Assembly: GCA_948146395.1 (NCBI GenBank)
Contig: OX411556.1
Coordinates: 31,075,056-31,139,055 of the forward strand
DNA: 64,000 nt
Source: Fragum whitleyi
Lineage: Eukaryota; Mollusca; Bivalvia; Cardiida; Cardiidae
Direction: 5' to 3'
Below the pieces are notes generated by a model. It was not told the DNA's origin and searched no databases. It worked only from the letters and a program-made list of their open reading frames with translations. Position numbers and translations under genes: made by a program. Below, piece by piece: positions 33,130 to 45,940 of the stretch. How positions within the stretch are numbered: the stretch's first letter is position 1; the number at the start of each line of letters is the position of its first letter.

Positions 33130-33860
33130 ATGCCCCCGCATCGATAGATAGGGATATTATTTTTGACATGTCTTGTTTGTGTATTAGTCTGTCTGTTCCC
33201 TTTTTCCTAATAACTGTATCTCGTGATTGATTAGGGATAAAGCTTTCTTATTTCACATGTATATAACTTGCGACAAAAACTTTCTGTTTGTAACACTATC
33301 GGTCATCTGTCAAGGTCAAGGTCATTTTTCAAAGTCAAATATGTTGAACATTTCTGAAAATGGCAGTGGCGGGAGAATTGGTGTTTGACAAACAAATCTT
33401 GCAAGGAAGATGCAACCTCACTCGCTGTTTTTGTAGCTTTATTTTCGACAACCAAGTTTACAAGTTTGAGAAAGGTTAAAAGAAAATAATAATGTTTTGA
33501 TAAACTGTAGTTAAATGTTTTGTCCTTAGTTCAGGGCTTAGGGTTCTACGAAGCTTCAAAGCTCCATATTTTCTTTTACTCTTTACGAAATACCAAACTT
33601 TATAATTATCTGGCTTTTCAGAGAAGAAATTACAATACACTAAATTCGTATCACATTTATCTTAAAGTTATTACCTCTATTTGCCAAGTTTACTATTTTT
33701 GAGCAAGGTTAAAAGAAAAACCGAATCTTTTGATAAACTGTAGTTTACATGTTTTGACCTTAGTTCAGAGCTTTGGGTTCTACGAAGCTTCCAATTATCG
33801 CCACATTTTCTTGTACTCTTTACGAAATCCCATACTATATAATTATCTGGCTTTGAAATG
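33130..33860 (+). mobile_element. modular repeat element starting GCCCCCGC, with tandem core
   Basis: Two direct units at about 33455-33610 and 33705-33850 share gataaactgtagtt, ccttagttcag, gggttctacgaagcttc and ataattatctggctttt. The left end (tatgcccccgcatcgatag, gtctgtctgtt, caaggtcaaggtcattt) resembles the inverse of the right end at 49630-49690. Confidence 0.5.
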
Positions 33861-34270
33861 GAACTGGGAAACTCGTAGCCGCCAATTAAAGTGCCGTCAC
33901 TGAAAGATTCGTGATTGTTGGCTTATTATAAATTAGCCTTAATTGAGATGTGTCGCTTTCTTCTGAATATTTGCTAGCACTTTATTAGCTTTGTTCTATA
34001 TGTACTTAAAAACCGTTATGTTACACAGAAATGTGAGATGATAAATATAGAGAAACCAATATAATGGTAATTATGTTTCTTGTTTTCTTTCTTAGAATCT
34101 ACCAGAATATGATGTTTCCAGCTTATGCATGTACCTTTGTGTAAGTTCTAGTTCTAGGAAGCATGACAAGACAGGGCAAATATATCCAAAAATAGTAGCA
34201 TGACTATAAAAAATTAAACTGCAAATAAAAAGACTCCTGTACACAAGGATATTTTCCATACTCTCTGTTA
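33861..34270. other. spacer, no gene seen
   Basis: AT-rich; nothing recognised. Confidence 0.4.
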
Positions 34271-34473
34271 TTTGAGCCTGTGCTTGTCATTTCCAACAAT
34301 TTGAAATATGCGTAAGGTGCTGACATTGAGCAGCGTAGACAGCCTCATACTATAACATAGAAATACCTGGTGGGTAGAAATACATTGAGGCCTTATCTAT
34401 CTACTAAGCGTATAGTAAAGACTCTGGTCTTTGCGCCCATTCGAGTTTGTAGGAAATCTCACGCACAGGCTCA
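34271..34473. mobile_element. MITE-C copy 4
   Basis: TGAGCCTGTGCTTGTCATTT at the left and inverse (gtaggaaatctcacgcacaggctca) at the right. Slightly shortened interior. Confidence 0.75.
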
Positions 34474-35404
34474 TTTTATTTCATAAAAAAACCTAAGTGA
34501 AGTTATATTTGTTGAAAAATACACATTCGACATTTTATAGGGACCTTTATTGCATTCGTAACACCCCAATGACATTTCTGTAAACTGCAACATACCTCGG
34601 ATGTATGTAAGGCGGATGGGTTAGTAGCAAAACGGTGCATTTTCATTAGCCGGAAACAGTGTCAGAAAAGCTAGTACTTCAAAGGAGATGCGATTTTGAG
34701 ATTTATGTTTTTAAGAGACAAATTAATACTTTTAAGTAACATTTTCAAAACTTAAGAATTTGAAGCAGGTACATAAGAAGACTTAGATATTTAAATAGGG
34801 AAACAAAGATTTCAAGATAATAACTTTCACTCAAAATTTGGAGGTCTGAGGCCATATTAAGTGACGTCATTAAGTTTTTCCGAAGTTTTCCCATTCGGAT
34901 CATCTCTCGGCAATTTCCGTAAACTGCAACAGACATTGATGAGGACGAAGTGCATAAGACAGATGATACGAAGATGGGATAGTACCCTTTTCAACAGTGG
35001 TCACTTAAGGGATGAAGAGAGTGATTATTGATTTCATTAGATATGAAACTAAACCCAGTCACACTGATGAATACGCGGAGCGGATTCATAAATGAGTACA
35101 TACATAGCATTAATCAACATAGATTCATTTTCTTTTGTATTACAAACAATTCTTGAAGACCAAAGCAATCAACTTTGATAATGTGATTCCTTTCCTATCT
35201 TACCCATCTAGCTTTCTTGACATGAGCAATACTCTTTTTTTTTAATTTTCATGTGAATGGAAATAAATGTCCTTATGTCTCAGTGACGTTCTCAACATCG
35301 TCCAATATATCGTGAATATGTATTCCAGAAAACAAATAATTCATTATTTAGGAGATCAAAAGAGACCTTGTAAATTTGAGATAGAAAAATAATCACTGAC
35401 ATGG
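34474..35404. other. spacer with a dispersed repeat I trace
   Basis: 34590-34945 holds ccgtaaactgcaacagac-like and gtgacgtcatta segments seen in dispersed repeat I. No gene. Confidence 0.4.
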
Positions 35405-35496
35405 GAGCCAGCGTGTGACATCTCCAACAATTTCACATGTGTGCATAGCAAAGTCTCTGGCCAGCCTGTGCGGACCAGAGTCTTCGCTCTGCGATA
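35405..35496. mobile_element. MITE-C copy 5 (internally deleted)
   Basis: GCCAGCGTGTGACATCTCCA and agcctgtgcggaccagagtcttcgctctgcg only. The right end is lost. Confidence 0.55.
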
Positions 35497-36630
35497 AGAA
35501 GATAGATAACGTCTTAACCCCTCTTCATGCGAGAGAATATTCTAATTGCACTGTGTGACTGACTGTTCAAATCATGCAAGGTCCAGAGATTACGCACATT
35601 ACTATACGATGTTCTGATCTGTTAGTTTATATATGACAATTATTGTCTTTAAGTTGGAACAATACTTTGAATTAGAATCAAATTATCGTTTTCAGTAAAA
35701 TGGTGTTAAGCTGTTTTCCTTTGTGGATGTATGAAAATTTGATGATCCTAGTTCATGTTTTTTAAATGAAATTTGGGGAATGTCAATAGGAAACCTATAG
35801 AAACTGTCTGTAGCGACCGAAATGTTTTATTCATCATTTAACAATGAATAATGAGAAAATACACCTTTGTCGTTATTGTAATAAAACTGTTGACATACTG
35901 CTAAAGAACCGCTAATATATTGGCTTCCTCGCTCCTTTTCGTCATAATTTTTGCATTCAGTATAAATAAAAACTTTTTTTTCAGTAGTGAACTGCACGAT
36001 TTTACGATATGGCATCAACAAATCAACAGTACCTTTACGTACTTTGAAAATATTCGAGACAGAAATTACTGCGCAAAATGTCATAACGATTTAGTAAAAA
36101 AAACAACCAGGCGATTATACTTTTGTACAGAACCTCAAATCACGGATCTCGATGTAAATTGTTTCACAAATCAATAACTGTGTTGCATCCGGAAGATAAT
36201 TCTATAAACAATTCACTAACTTTCTTTATATGTGTTCCCCTAAGGCTAGATGTCTTTGATATCGGTACTGTAATTCATTTCACCGCCTATATAATTGCAG
36301 CACAAGGGTATTGTGGCAATTATGCTTTTGATATTTCTCATGTTAAAGCAGGTCTGTAATATTAATCTTTGTGATTAATTCATGAAGCCAAAATGTATTC
36401 ATTGTACTTTAACGTTACGTTGTGCGTTATGGGTTGGAAATCATGTTGAAATCAAACTTCTGAACTTAAACATGTTGCGTAAAGGCGCTTCAAGTCAAAG
36501 AGGGGATGAAAATAGTTTGCTGTTCAATTCGATGCAGTTCAACAAAATACAAATTGAACAGAACCTTTAAAGAAACTACATGTAATCTGTAATCCTTTTT
36601 GTTTTCATTATTTGAATAAGTTGATTGTAC
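35497..36630. other. spacer, no gene seen
   Basis: 1.1 kb. Several frames of 60-85 codons on both strands (35827-36359) overlap each other and show no domain, so none is called. Confidence 0.35.
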
Positions 36631-37028
36631 ATTTAGTAACATCGTGAAATTCACAATGAAAATGATTTGGGAATTATTGTTGGATTAAATTTAATGAACG
36701 CGATGAGTGAGCTTTAAGTCATTATTGGACGAAATTATTGATAGTTTACCCCCATTAAAAAATTCTACGTACTTGTTTTATTTGTGTCAACAAAGACAAA
36801 TCAAAAACTAAAAGAAAATCAATGCCAACCAATAAAATCATGCAGTTAATTTAATCGATTTGATTGAAATTTTGATAGTTTATAACGATTTCGAAGTGTT
36901 TTTGAATAATTTGGAGCGTTTTTGAATGGTTTAAGTGACTGTTTGGAATGAATGATTTGAGCCCTGACCGAGTGATTTCGAGTGGTTTTTGATAGAGATG
37001 AAAGTCAATTTCACGACGTAACTAGCTG
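36631..37028 (-). mobile_element. MITE-A copy 6
   Basis: TTTAGTAACATCGTGAAATT at the left, cacgacgtaactagctg-TA at the right. The central palindrome is replaced by about 100 bp of other AT-rich DNA. Confidence 0.75.
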
Positions 37029-38119
37029 TATTATTCATTAAGCATTAGTATCTTTATTCAATCCATTCTCTCTTTCGTACTTCATTTTTGTTGCATTTTG
37101 AGGTAGTCCGACATATATTTCAAGGATGGGCGTATCACAACCTGTTAGCTTTTTTCTAAATATATACAAACAACCAAATTCTATATCCTTAAAGTATCTG
37201 TGTTTGTTTAGCAAAAGAATATTGTAATTTGTTTCACAAAACTTTTTCGTTTTTTAGTACGGATCATGTCCACGACAACATATGCAAATTTGAAAAAAAA
37301 AATGCAAATTACTAAAAAATGAACTGAACGTAGTCCACATGTAATGATAAATGTTAGAATCGGCATTACTAGTGTTTTCTCAAGCGATTTCTTTCTACTT
37401 TTAAATTGGAAAATTATAATCACCATTCATGTAACGTCATTGATTGCGTCATTGCAATGCTTAAAAGTCTTATCAGCCTATTCAATATATAGAATTCCAA
37501 CCGGGAACTAACTCTTGACGATTCTACGGAAAAGAACTCGGGAAATATGACGGCGCAGACAGACATAGCGTCATATCGAACGTTGGTTAACGCGACGCCA
37601 CAATCTTTACTGACGATGACGTAAAGAAAAACAAAACAAAATCAACGGAAGGTTAACAAGAGGCCAAAGAAGGCCAGTATCGCTCCACTGGCTCTTATTG
37701 CCCAACAATTTTAAGACAATTCATTAATAAATTACATAAAAAAGTATTTAGCTAAACCATGAATTATAAGTAAGTAGATAATCATCTTAAGCCTAGACTG
37801 GTTTACACATGAAATGAAAAAAAAAATCTGAAGTCAACAAACAATCTCACACAAAAGTTCGTTTTTCCGTGACACAGATTATCATTTCGAAGGGGTTTAA
37901 TGTGTACATAATCGAATGACAAGTTCAATGTTATGAAAGTTTCATGTAATCTGTCAAAAAATGAACAGGTTGAGGTTAAAAGTACTGTTGCATCACATAA
38001 GTTCCTCCCCATGACACAGCAACATGATCCCCAAAACAGAGATTGTTATATCCAAATACCAATCTTGACATCAATCATTAGCATCCAAAATATGATTTCA
38101 GAGAAGAATTTTCCATAGT
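37029..38119. other. spacer with inverted dispersed repeat I end
   Basis: 37510-37580 (gacgattctacggaaaag, gggaaatatgacggcgcag, agcgtcatatcg) is the inverse of the end of dispersed repeat I at 38995-39055. No gene recognised. Confidence 0.45.
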
Positions 38120-39320
38120 TTGTCACATGGCACATTTTTTAAGATCCCAAGTTATCAGGATAAAATGAATGAATCTCATCTGAAAGAGCAAGTCCAAAGC
38201 ATCATTCTTGTCGAAGTATGGTTGAATTCTGATTGGTAGTTTCAGAAAAGATTTTTTATATTTTACCATAAGGGGTCCCTGTTTGGTGACTGGACAGCCA
38301 ATAGCGCCATATATATCAGTCAATCAGGATTTTAAAGAAGGAATCCGATTGCACAAGTCCTTAGCACCATTCCTGTAAAATTTGGTTGAATTATGACCAG
38401 TAGTTTTGGAGAAGTTTTTCATGTTTAACCATAAGGGGGCTTTTTTTTGGATGCCGCGAAAGGCCGTAGCGCTAAAGTAAACAGCCTGAGAAATATTAAA
38501 ATGATCTAAAACAGTATTTCCTAAGCATCATTCCTGTGAGTTTTGGTTGAATTTTGACCAGGAGTTTCAGAGAAGAATATTTTTCTATATTTCATCATAT
38601 GGGACTCCTTTCTCAAGACGCGATAGCCTGTAGAGCCCATGTCATCAACCAGATCGGAATTTTGACGGACAAATCCGAAAAGGCATGTTCTAAACCATTC
38701 GGAACATCGCTCGGACTTTTCCGTAACTTGAAAAGTACCTCGGACGTAAATGTAGTAATTTTGGGTCATTTTTTAGGTACTTCGGTTAATACGCATGAAG
38801 AAAATCACATTTTGTTAATTCTTTCTGATCGTCTTTCGAGATTCATAATTTGATGACAAAACGCAGTAAGACAATGCGTTTTGATATCAAATTATGATAT
38901 GTCCATTTTTCTTCTTACGTTGATTTAGTTTTATCCAACGGCCACCTTCGCGGGATGGTTGATGTTTGTGACGTCATATAAACCCACGTGCGATATGACG
39001 CGCTTGCATGGCTGCGCCCGTATTATTCCCGAGGTCTATTCCGTAGAATCGCCGAAGGTTCCCGATTGGTTCTAAACATCATTCCTGTGAAGATTGGTTG
39101 AATTCTGAACAGTAGTTTAAGAGAAGAAGATTTTCCATTTTATATTTCACCATATGGAACCCTTTTGAGTGACGCTGCAGCACGTGGGGCCCATGTAAAC
39201 AGCCGGATCAAAATCTTACGGACAGTTCCGAAAGAACTAGTTCCAAGCATCATCCAAGTGAAATTTTAGTTGAATTCTGAACAGTAGGAGATTTTTGTAT
39301 GTTTCATCCTTGTGGACCCT
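38120..39320 (+). repeat. pearl-like core units, variant 2, interrupted by dispersed repeat I
   Basis: Five units begin near 38190, 38370, 38530, 39070 and 39245, each with cattcctgtgaa..tttggttgaattctga and agtttcagagaagattttt. 38690-39060 is dispersed repeat I, including TGACGTCA at 38970 and ggtctattccgtagaatcgccga at 39031. The 99-codon frame here is a by-product. Confidence 0.65.
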
Positions 39321-39324
39321 ATTT

Positions 39325-39560
39325 CAGTGTTTAACTGCGTTTTGTCACCAAATTACAAAAAGCTCAAAAGATCTACATAGATGAAAGAAAAGCTTTATAT
39401 GAATTTCTTTTTTCCTTGAACATGTTGACCAAAATACAACGAGAAGGCGAATCACCTAGTAAATGACCTAAAATTACTGCACTTACCTCCGAGGAACTTT
39501 CCAGATAACGAAAAAAGAAAATTCGAGCGATGTTCCGAATACCATACTTCGCGCCAATTT
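39325..39560 (-). repeat. dispersed repeat I, inverted copy
   Basis: Minus strand reads cggaacatcgctcgaattttc, ggaaagttcctcggaggtaagtg, aattttaggtcattt, matching 38700-38770. Together with 38690-39060 it forms an inverted pair. Confidence 0.55.
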
Positions 39561-40344
39561 CAAAATTTTCTAATTATATGTGGACTGTCTTAACAGATTT
39601 TGAGAGTTTTTTTTATCTTAGTCTACGATATGTAACAAAATTGTCGAAGCTTTTCTAGTGCTGTATGACAACCATACCTTATGTTCCTGTTCATTACGGG
39701 AACTTGTTTCAACTGACAAATAATAATATACTCAGCTCCTAAAGAAAATGTGCTCATACGATTTCTGTTGGATCCTAAATGCTGAATTAATTCCATGGAG
39801 AGTTTCCTTCGAATGGGGTTTATTTTTGCACAACCATGAAGTTTGTAGGTCAAACTAGGTTGATGCATTGTGTACAATTATCATTCAGATTTGAACTGAG
39901 TGCTCAAAATCTAAAATCCCCCATCAGCTGAAAATAATTGAGTGTCGTTGCTTAATTTTTCAAAGCATCGATGGTAAACATTTTCGAGCTTTGTAATGCA
40001 ACATTTTATGGTGGTACGTTGTGTAAGTTCCGGGTTTTTTCATCATAAAAGTGCTTTTTTTCCTTTGAAACTTAGTGTATTTCCTAGTTCCCTTTGACAT
40101 AGAGAACTTCTGGTATATAGGTGTATCATTATTTATCTTTATAAAATTACTCACAATCCCCGTCTGGCTCTTTGTTTACATATAGCACGATGTCCCTTGT
40201 CTACATGTACGAACATGGGAGTAAAATAATTTTCATAATTAAAAAGATAATCGCCTCAACATCAGACAGTAGGTCTGTACTTTGTGACTTTAACCTTGAC
40301 AATGTATGTATATACATACATAAAGGAAGGTTTTATGATTTTTA
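39561..40344. other. spacer, no gene seen
   Basis: AT-rich; short minus-strand frames at 39623-40154 have no recognisable content. Confidence 0.4.
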
Positions 40345-40790
40345 AATGTTACTACGTAAGGAACACCCTGTAGGTTCCTAATGGCTTCAAAATAAAGTTG
40401 TGCCCTTTGAGACTCAATTTAGTATTTTCAAGACTTCTCTTCGCAAAATCACTGTTTATTTCGTTAATGGTGTGATACTAGAATGCTTTAACATGTGAAG
40501 ATAATGCAAAATTCCCCTTTAAGATACAAAGTGAAGTTGGAATTGTTAATTGGGCGAATTTTGATGATTCGCGTAAGCTCATCGAGAATTTAGAGCATAA
40601 ACAAAGCTTGTGTCTATACATTGTATAGACAAATACCATGTTTTCGATCTAAGCCCTCGCTATTGCAACTTGTAGTAATTTGCCGGAAAATGTGTTTTTA
40701 GGTATTGACCGCCTGAATTTATTTATACCGTACATATCTATACGTGTAGTTAGCATTAGAAAATTAACAAGTCTAGTGACATCTGTGGTT
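40345..40790 (+). repeat. dispersed repeat J, copy 1
   Basis: Begins tactacgtaaggaacaccctg and runs through gtctatacattgtatagac to aagtctagtgacatctg. A diverged copy in the same orientation lies at 47085-47540. Confidence 0.65.
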
Positions 40791-41067
40791 TATGCAGTCG
40801 GGTTTTTACATAACTTTTCAACATGAGACAGTCAGTCTCGTGACGTTTTTCAAGAATTATTCGACATGTGTTTTAAATGTACAATCGTTTTGTTCATTTT
40901 GTTTGATTAGGTATGAATCCCGCTATAAGCAATTTCTCCGTAAAATCACGGTGGCATTAGCACAGGCGTTTTTCCATAATCCGAGTTTTGCCATACGTTT
41001 TAATATAATAACCTAAGACGAAATTTAGATTGTCGACATATCGCCTGTGGACTGTGGACTAGTTTGA

Positions 41068-41154
41068 CAAAGCATTACCTAATATCTTCATGAGTTATAT
41101 AATTAACTTATCCGGATCATGATGAAAACTACGCAATAAATAAGAAAAAGAAGA
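41068..41154 (+). repeat. direct repeat K, copy 1
   Basis: acaaagcattacctaatatc through cgcaataaataagaaaaagaag, about 87 bp; copy 2 at 41873-41960 is nearly identical. Confidence 0.85.
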
Positions 41155-41261
41155 TTTTTGTGTATCAGTGGTAGATCGACTAATCTTTCATTTCGTGAAC
41201 AACTAGAGCTTTATTTTCACGAATGACGAAGCTCCTTGTGAAAATATTAAACTGTTGATTT

Positions 41262-41410
41262 CAAAATGATTTTGTGTGATTTGGGGCGTTTTGAGTGGTT
41301 TGGGTGAGTGTTTTGAATGAATGAATGAATGAATGAATGGAGTACAATAAGTGAGTAAATTAGATTGGTTTTGATCGAAATGAGTCTCGATTTCATGATG
41401 TTATGACATT
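41262..41410 (-). mobile_element. MITE-A copy 7 (partial)
   Basis: Right half only (ttgtgtgatttggggcg to gatttcatgatgttatgac). It carries an expanded (GAAT)5 at 41317-41338. Confidence 0.6.
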
Positions 41411-41872
41411 AAGTCCACTGGTATGGCAGAAAAGTGATCATCTGTCGGTATTTCTTGATGAATGCATGAAAGAAAATTGGATCGTTATCTAGGGGAGGTC
41501 GGAAATTTATTTATAAGATTATATATTGCTCCAGCATGACTTAAGAAACGTTCACCATCAGTACTTTCAGTGCTTTGATAATTTACCCGTCTCATTAACT
41601 TCAAAATTGTTTCTCAGAAATTTCATTTAGGGTTAAGGCCTTTACATAGGGAAATGAACCTTTTATCTTTGTTTGTGATAGGTGGCTTTAAGCGTGAGCT
41701 ATTTTGCCCGTGAACAGCTCTTGTTTGTCATGTAAAAAAGGTTTCATTACATAACAGACGACTACAAATTCTAAATCTTACCTGCTTACAGCTAGTCCAA
41801 AAACTACAACAATCTCAGTTCTCTTTTTCGAATGATCAGGACAATACATAGATTGTATGAGACTTGCTTGGC

Positions 41873-41960
41873 AAAGCATTATCTAACATCTTTATGAGTT
41901 ATATAATTAACTTATCCGGATCATGATGAAAAACTACGCAATAAAATAAGAAAAAGAAGT
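41873..41960 (+). repeat. direct repeat K, copy 2
   Basis: gcaaagcattatctaacatc through gcaataaaataagaaaaagaag; matches copy 1 at roughly 93 percent by eye. The 720 bp between the copies hold MITE-A copy 7 and unremarkable DNA. Confidence 0.85.
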
Positions 41961-42254
41961 CGGACTGAAATGCTGTTAAAATTGGTGCTTTACTCCATTT
42001 AAACATAATAACAATAACTTAAAATATTTGACATGATTGAGCATGGCCTCTATCTTAATAATTACACGCTTAATTGATTCCAACTGTACATAATTGTTAG
42101 TTTTCGTATCATCTCGAGAGTCGATCTTGATGATTTGCTTGTTTAATTTGCGCCACCGTAGGAAGAGGGTTCTTCTAGATATAATTTTAAGGTCGACAAA
42201 CTGCAGAACAAGATCCGTGGCTAGAACCTCGATAATCCTAATTTTTATTTTCAT

Positions 42255-42279
42255 AAAAAAAAAAAAAAAAAAAAAAAAA
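42255..42279. repeat. poly(A) tract
   Basis: Twenty-five A in a row. Could be the tail of an old retroposed copy on the plus strand, but no upstream gene match was recognised. Confidence 0.9.
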
Positions 42280-43134
42280 GATAATAATATGAATTATGTC
42301 TTATTCATTACTTGTTTCAATATCTTTCTATTTCTTTCTTTCTTTTTTTTAAATTATAATTACTTTTACAACTCAAATATCTCTACATGTTTCTTTCAGA
42401 TCATAACAAATAAGATCGTTTGTATGCCTTCAAAATTTGAATCCTTGTGTTCTCTCAAATATATATAAAAAAAGATTCTAGGAGCTGTTTAAAAAAGTAG
42501 TCTGATTTACACTTCTCAATTTGCCCTTTCAAATTTTGACAAACAAGTAAATTGAAGACAACATCTTTGACAAAAGTAAAGGTTTCTTATAAATGTATCG
42601 TCAGAAAACACAAGAGAGTCATGCGTGTTTTTTCGTGATATGTTAAAAGAAAACAGAAAAAAAGAAAGAAAAGAAAAAAAAGACAAAATGTTGTCTTTGT
42701 GCAGATCCGAACCCCAAAAATATACTCCGTAGACTGTGACCTACACCTCTCGTCCAATGAACCGCTAGTTACAGTGTGTAAAATTTTATGATCATATGAA
42801 ATCATAGTCCCCCGGGTTAAGATGAAGCTATCCGTAACCACCAATGTTCCTCGATGGTAAATGTATTCATCGGTTAATTTATTCATTGCATAAAGTTCAA
42901 TTCATGTCAATAATTTCAGGTTTTACGAGGCCTTGGTAACCAAACGATGAAATGTGTTCACTCTCTCAGGGCACGTGAATCCTTTAGGTTTTAGGATACA
43001 GTTATGTACGTGTTAACGATGATTACCGACTAAAATTTTAAAGAACCCAAAGTATTGAAAAGTAAACTCGCAAAATTACGTCACGGCCAAGCTCCGCCCT
43101 GCCAGTTCATCAATTACGCAGAATACCCCCTTAA
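42280..43134. other. spacer, no gene seen
   Basis: AT-rich. ttggtaaccaaacgatgaaatg (42932) repeats the segment at 3460. Confidence 0.4.
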
Positions 43135-43428
43135 ATAGAATAAGCATACAGCGATATTTATAACCCCCTTTAATAAAATATGAATACAGAATATATAAAT
43201 AGCTGCATTTTAATGAAGAACCAATCAGACGATTACGATCTCAATTACGCCAGCGATTATTTTTCCATTTATATTTATTTTGAATGTAGTTGTTGACTTT
43301 ATCTTTTTTAGTCATTTTGGAGCGTTTTGAATGGTATGAGTGAGTGTTTGGAAAGAATGGAGCGCTGTTCGAGTGACTTAGAATGACTTTGATTGAGATA
43401 AATGTCAATTTTACGATGTAACTAACTG
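43135..43428 (-). mobile_element. MITE-A copy 8 (right half)
   Basis: From the right half of the palindrome (gcgatatttataacccccttt) to gatgtaactaactg followed by TA. Confidence 0.7.
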
Positions 43429-43790
43429 TAAATAAAAATTTCATGCACAGACTCCTGTTATCGGATCTGGGGGAAAATAATGCAACGATATCAGAAAAGC
43501 TCATCAAATGGATACAAAAGAAAATCTCTTCCTGTAGCAACGTTTTTGAATTGGTCTTCGGGGATTAATAAAAGCTCAAAATTCAAATAGTTTTCCTGTA
43601 AAATTTCAATTGGTCCATAAAAATAAGTTGAAAAACAAGTTCTTAATCGGAAAATTCTAATAACTAAATCATAAAGCTGGTTTAATCAAAAAGTTCTTTT
43701 TGTCTTCACTTAATTGCTTGAAATTCAATTTTGACAAGACCTTTACCTCTTGTTCTTTAGTAAAATTTTTGAATATTAATTCAAAGGTGT
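43429..43790. other. spacer, no gene seen
   Basis: AT-rich; nothing recognised. Confidence 0.4.
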
Positions 43791-43905
43791 CCTGCGTTCA
43801 TGGTGACAAAACGGTGTAAACTATTTGCCACTTTTACCCCACTTTGCACGCAAGTGTGCGTGCAAAGCGGAGTAAAATGCACCGTTTTGTCATCCTGAAC
43901 TCAGG
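43791..43905. mobile_element. fold-back MITE-G copy 3
   Basis: CCTGCGTTCATGGTGACAAA ... hairpin TTTTACCCCACTTTGCACGC with inverse ... gttttgtcatcctgaactcagg. The most complete member of this family here. Confidence 0.8.
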
Positions 43906-43999
43906 GTCGATTTATCAATCGAATGGGGTACCATGTACTGCACAATCGGTAATGTGGGTCAGTTAGAAAACGGGGATCAGAGTTCAAGCTGAGAAAAGA

Positions 44000-44340
44000 A
44001 ATCAGTCGGTAAGTCGTGGGAATAAGTCGACGAATCATTTGTTGAATGGAAATCAGTCAAAATCGAAGGTCAGTCTAAGAATGAATATCATTCGAAAAGC
44101 GGGGACAAGTAGTAGAAAAGAAATCAGTCGAAGACCTTGATCAATCAGAGTATATAGACAGGTAATGGGATAGGGATCAGTCGAAGAATATAGACAGGCC
44201 ATGGGATAAGTCAGTCGAAGAACGGATCAGGCGAAGAATAAAGACAGGTCAAGGGATGGATAGGGATCATTCGAAGAACGGAAATCGGTCGAAGGACGGG
44301 AACAACCAGAAAAGCGGTCCAGTTGAAGAGCAGGGGTCAG
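44000..44340. repeat. purine-rich degenerate repeat
   Basis: Irregular repeats of gggatcagtcgaagaa and similar (44015-44335). Adjacent to the 48-bp repeat but of a different unit. Confidence 0.6.
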
Positions 44341-44424
44341 CTATGGTTCAGACAACATTCGAAAAACGTCAGTTGAAGAACAAATATCGACCAAAAAACG
44401 TTTGAAGTACACATGTGAGAACTT

Positions 44425-45090
44425 TAGTTTGATCATTGGTATTTTGGTAAATGAATATATCGTTTGTTGTTCGTTTACTATAAAGGCGTAGTGAGACTTA
44501 AAGAATGATAAACAATCTTTGAAACTGCACGAAACACCGTTAAACGGAAAGAATAGTAAACAATCGTTGGATTTGCATGAAACGCTTTCAAACTGAAAGA
44601 ATGATACACATCCTCTGAAATTGCACGAAATACTGTCAACTGATTGAATGATACAACCTTTGGAATTGTACGAAACACTTTCAAACTGTTGTTTGATCAT
44701 TGATGTTTTGGTGTTTAAATGAATTATTTGTTGTGCGGTGTATATAAAGGCGTAATGAGACTGAAAAAAAAGATAAACAATGTATGAAACTGCATGAAAC
44801 ACTTTCAAACTGTAAGAATGATAAAAAAAATCTTTGAAATTGCATGAAACACTTTCATACGGAAAAATGATATATAATCTTTGAAATCGCATGAAACGAT
44901 ATCAAACTGAAATAATGATAAACAATCTTTGAATTAAATTTTTTTAAACGCTTTCAAGCTGGGGGAATGACAAACAATCTTTTAAATTGAATGAAACACT
45001 TTCAAACTAAAAGATTGATAAACAATCTTGAAATTGAATGAAACGCTTTAAAACTAAAAGAATGGTTATCAATATTTGGGATTGCATGAA
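44425..45090. repeat. 48-bp tandem repeat with higher-order duplication
   Basis: Units of about 48 bp such as gaatgataaacaatctttga followed by aa(a/c)tgca(t/c)gaaacac and tttcaaactgaaa. A block of about 265 bp starting tttgatcattg(g/a)t.ttttgg occurs twice (44429 and 44692). Because 48 is a multiple of three, the minus strand stays open for 183 codons; that frame is a by-product. Confidence 0.75.
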
Positions 45091-45121
45091 ACGTTTTAAA
45101 AGGGGCGTATTCTTAATAATT

Positions 45122-45380
45122 TGTGACCCGTCAGGCAAAGGGACCATCTGGGAAGTGCATAAAGTGTCGATCCTAGTCAGACTGCGCGGACGCCGATGAC
45201 TGACTAGGTTCGCAATTTACTAATTTTCTGAATCTGTAAAAATCAATCTACCTTAAAAACGACTGTAGAAAGTATTTTGGAAATGAGACCTCTGGTTTTC
45301 CTGTACTAGAATTAATCTCTGTTTTCAAATATTCATTTTACGGAGTTCCCAGGCGGTCCCATTTCGTGTGACGGGTCACA
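45122..45380 (+). mobile_element. MITE-B copy 2
   Basis: 259 bp, TGTGACCCGTCAGGC to the inverse (gtgtgacgggtcaca). Flanks are T-rich rather than clean TA. Confidence 0.8.
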
Positions 45381-45940
45381 TTTGTATGCTTTTACCTCCG
45401 TTTCCCACTATTTTTTAAAGTTTATTCTCCAATTCATTTCGATTGCCTTTATTTGTTTTATCAAATTTATATGTGAATGAGGCTAATAAAATTAAAGCTT
45501 TAAGACCGCTCTTTCTGAGAAAAACTGTAGACAATGGATCATTTAGGATACATTTTACCTCTTTAATTCTTTTTCTGCAGACGTTTCATCAAAATTTATT
45601 TTAGATAATAATTAAAGCAATACAATATTTGACATAAAGGAATGGTACAAATTTATTTTTATCTATATTTTTTCATGGAGTAGGGTGCTATAAAGCATTG
45701 AAGAAAATGACGAACAATATTTCTTGTTTTCTTTCATTCTTAAATAATGATGTAATTAAGACAGTTTGGATGCTCATAGACTGTGAAGCTCCACCTGGAT
45801 AAAATACTGTAAATAATGGAAATATATGGCTGAATAATTGTTGAAAGTGTCGTTAAACAAATTTCAAACATAACAAACAGCAAATGTAAACCAGTACTTT
45901 TTGGGACCTGTGCGGTCACTTTGTTTGTCAGACATAGCTT
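45381..45940. other. spacer, no gene seen
   Basis: AT-rich; nothing recognised. Confidence 0.4.

Noticed and set aside
42255..42468. Poly(A) run suggesting a processed pseudogene
   Set aside because: No recognisable coding or repeat sequence upstream of the A-run and no target duplication seen.
44341..44892. 183-codon minus-strand frame, the longest outside recognised genes
   Set aside because: Lies in a 48-bp tandem repeat whose length keeps the frame open; no domain and biased composition.
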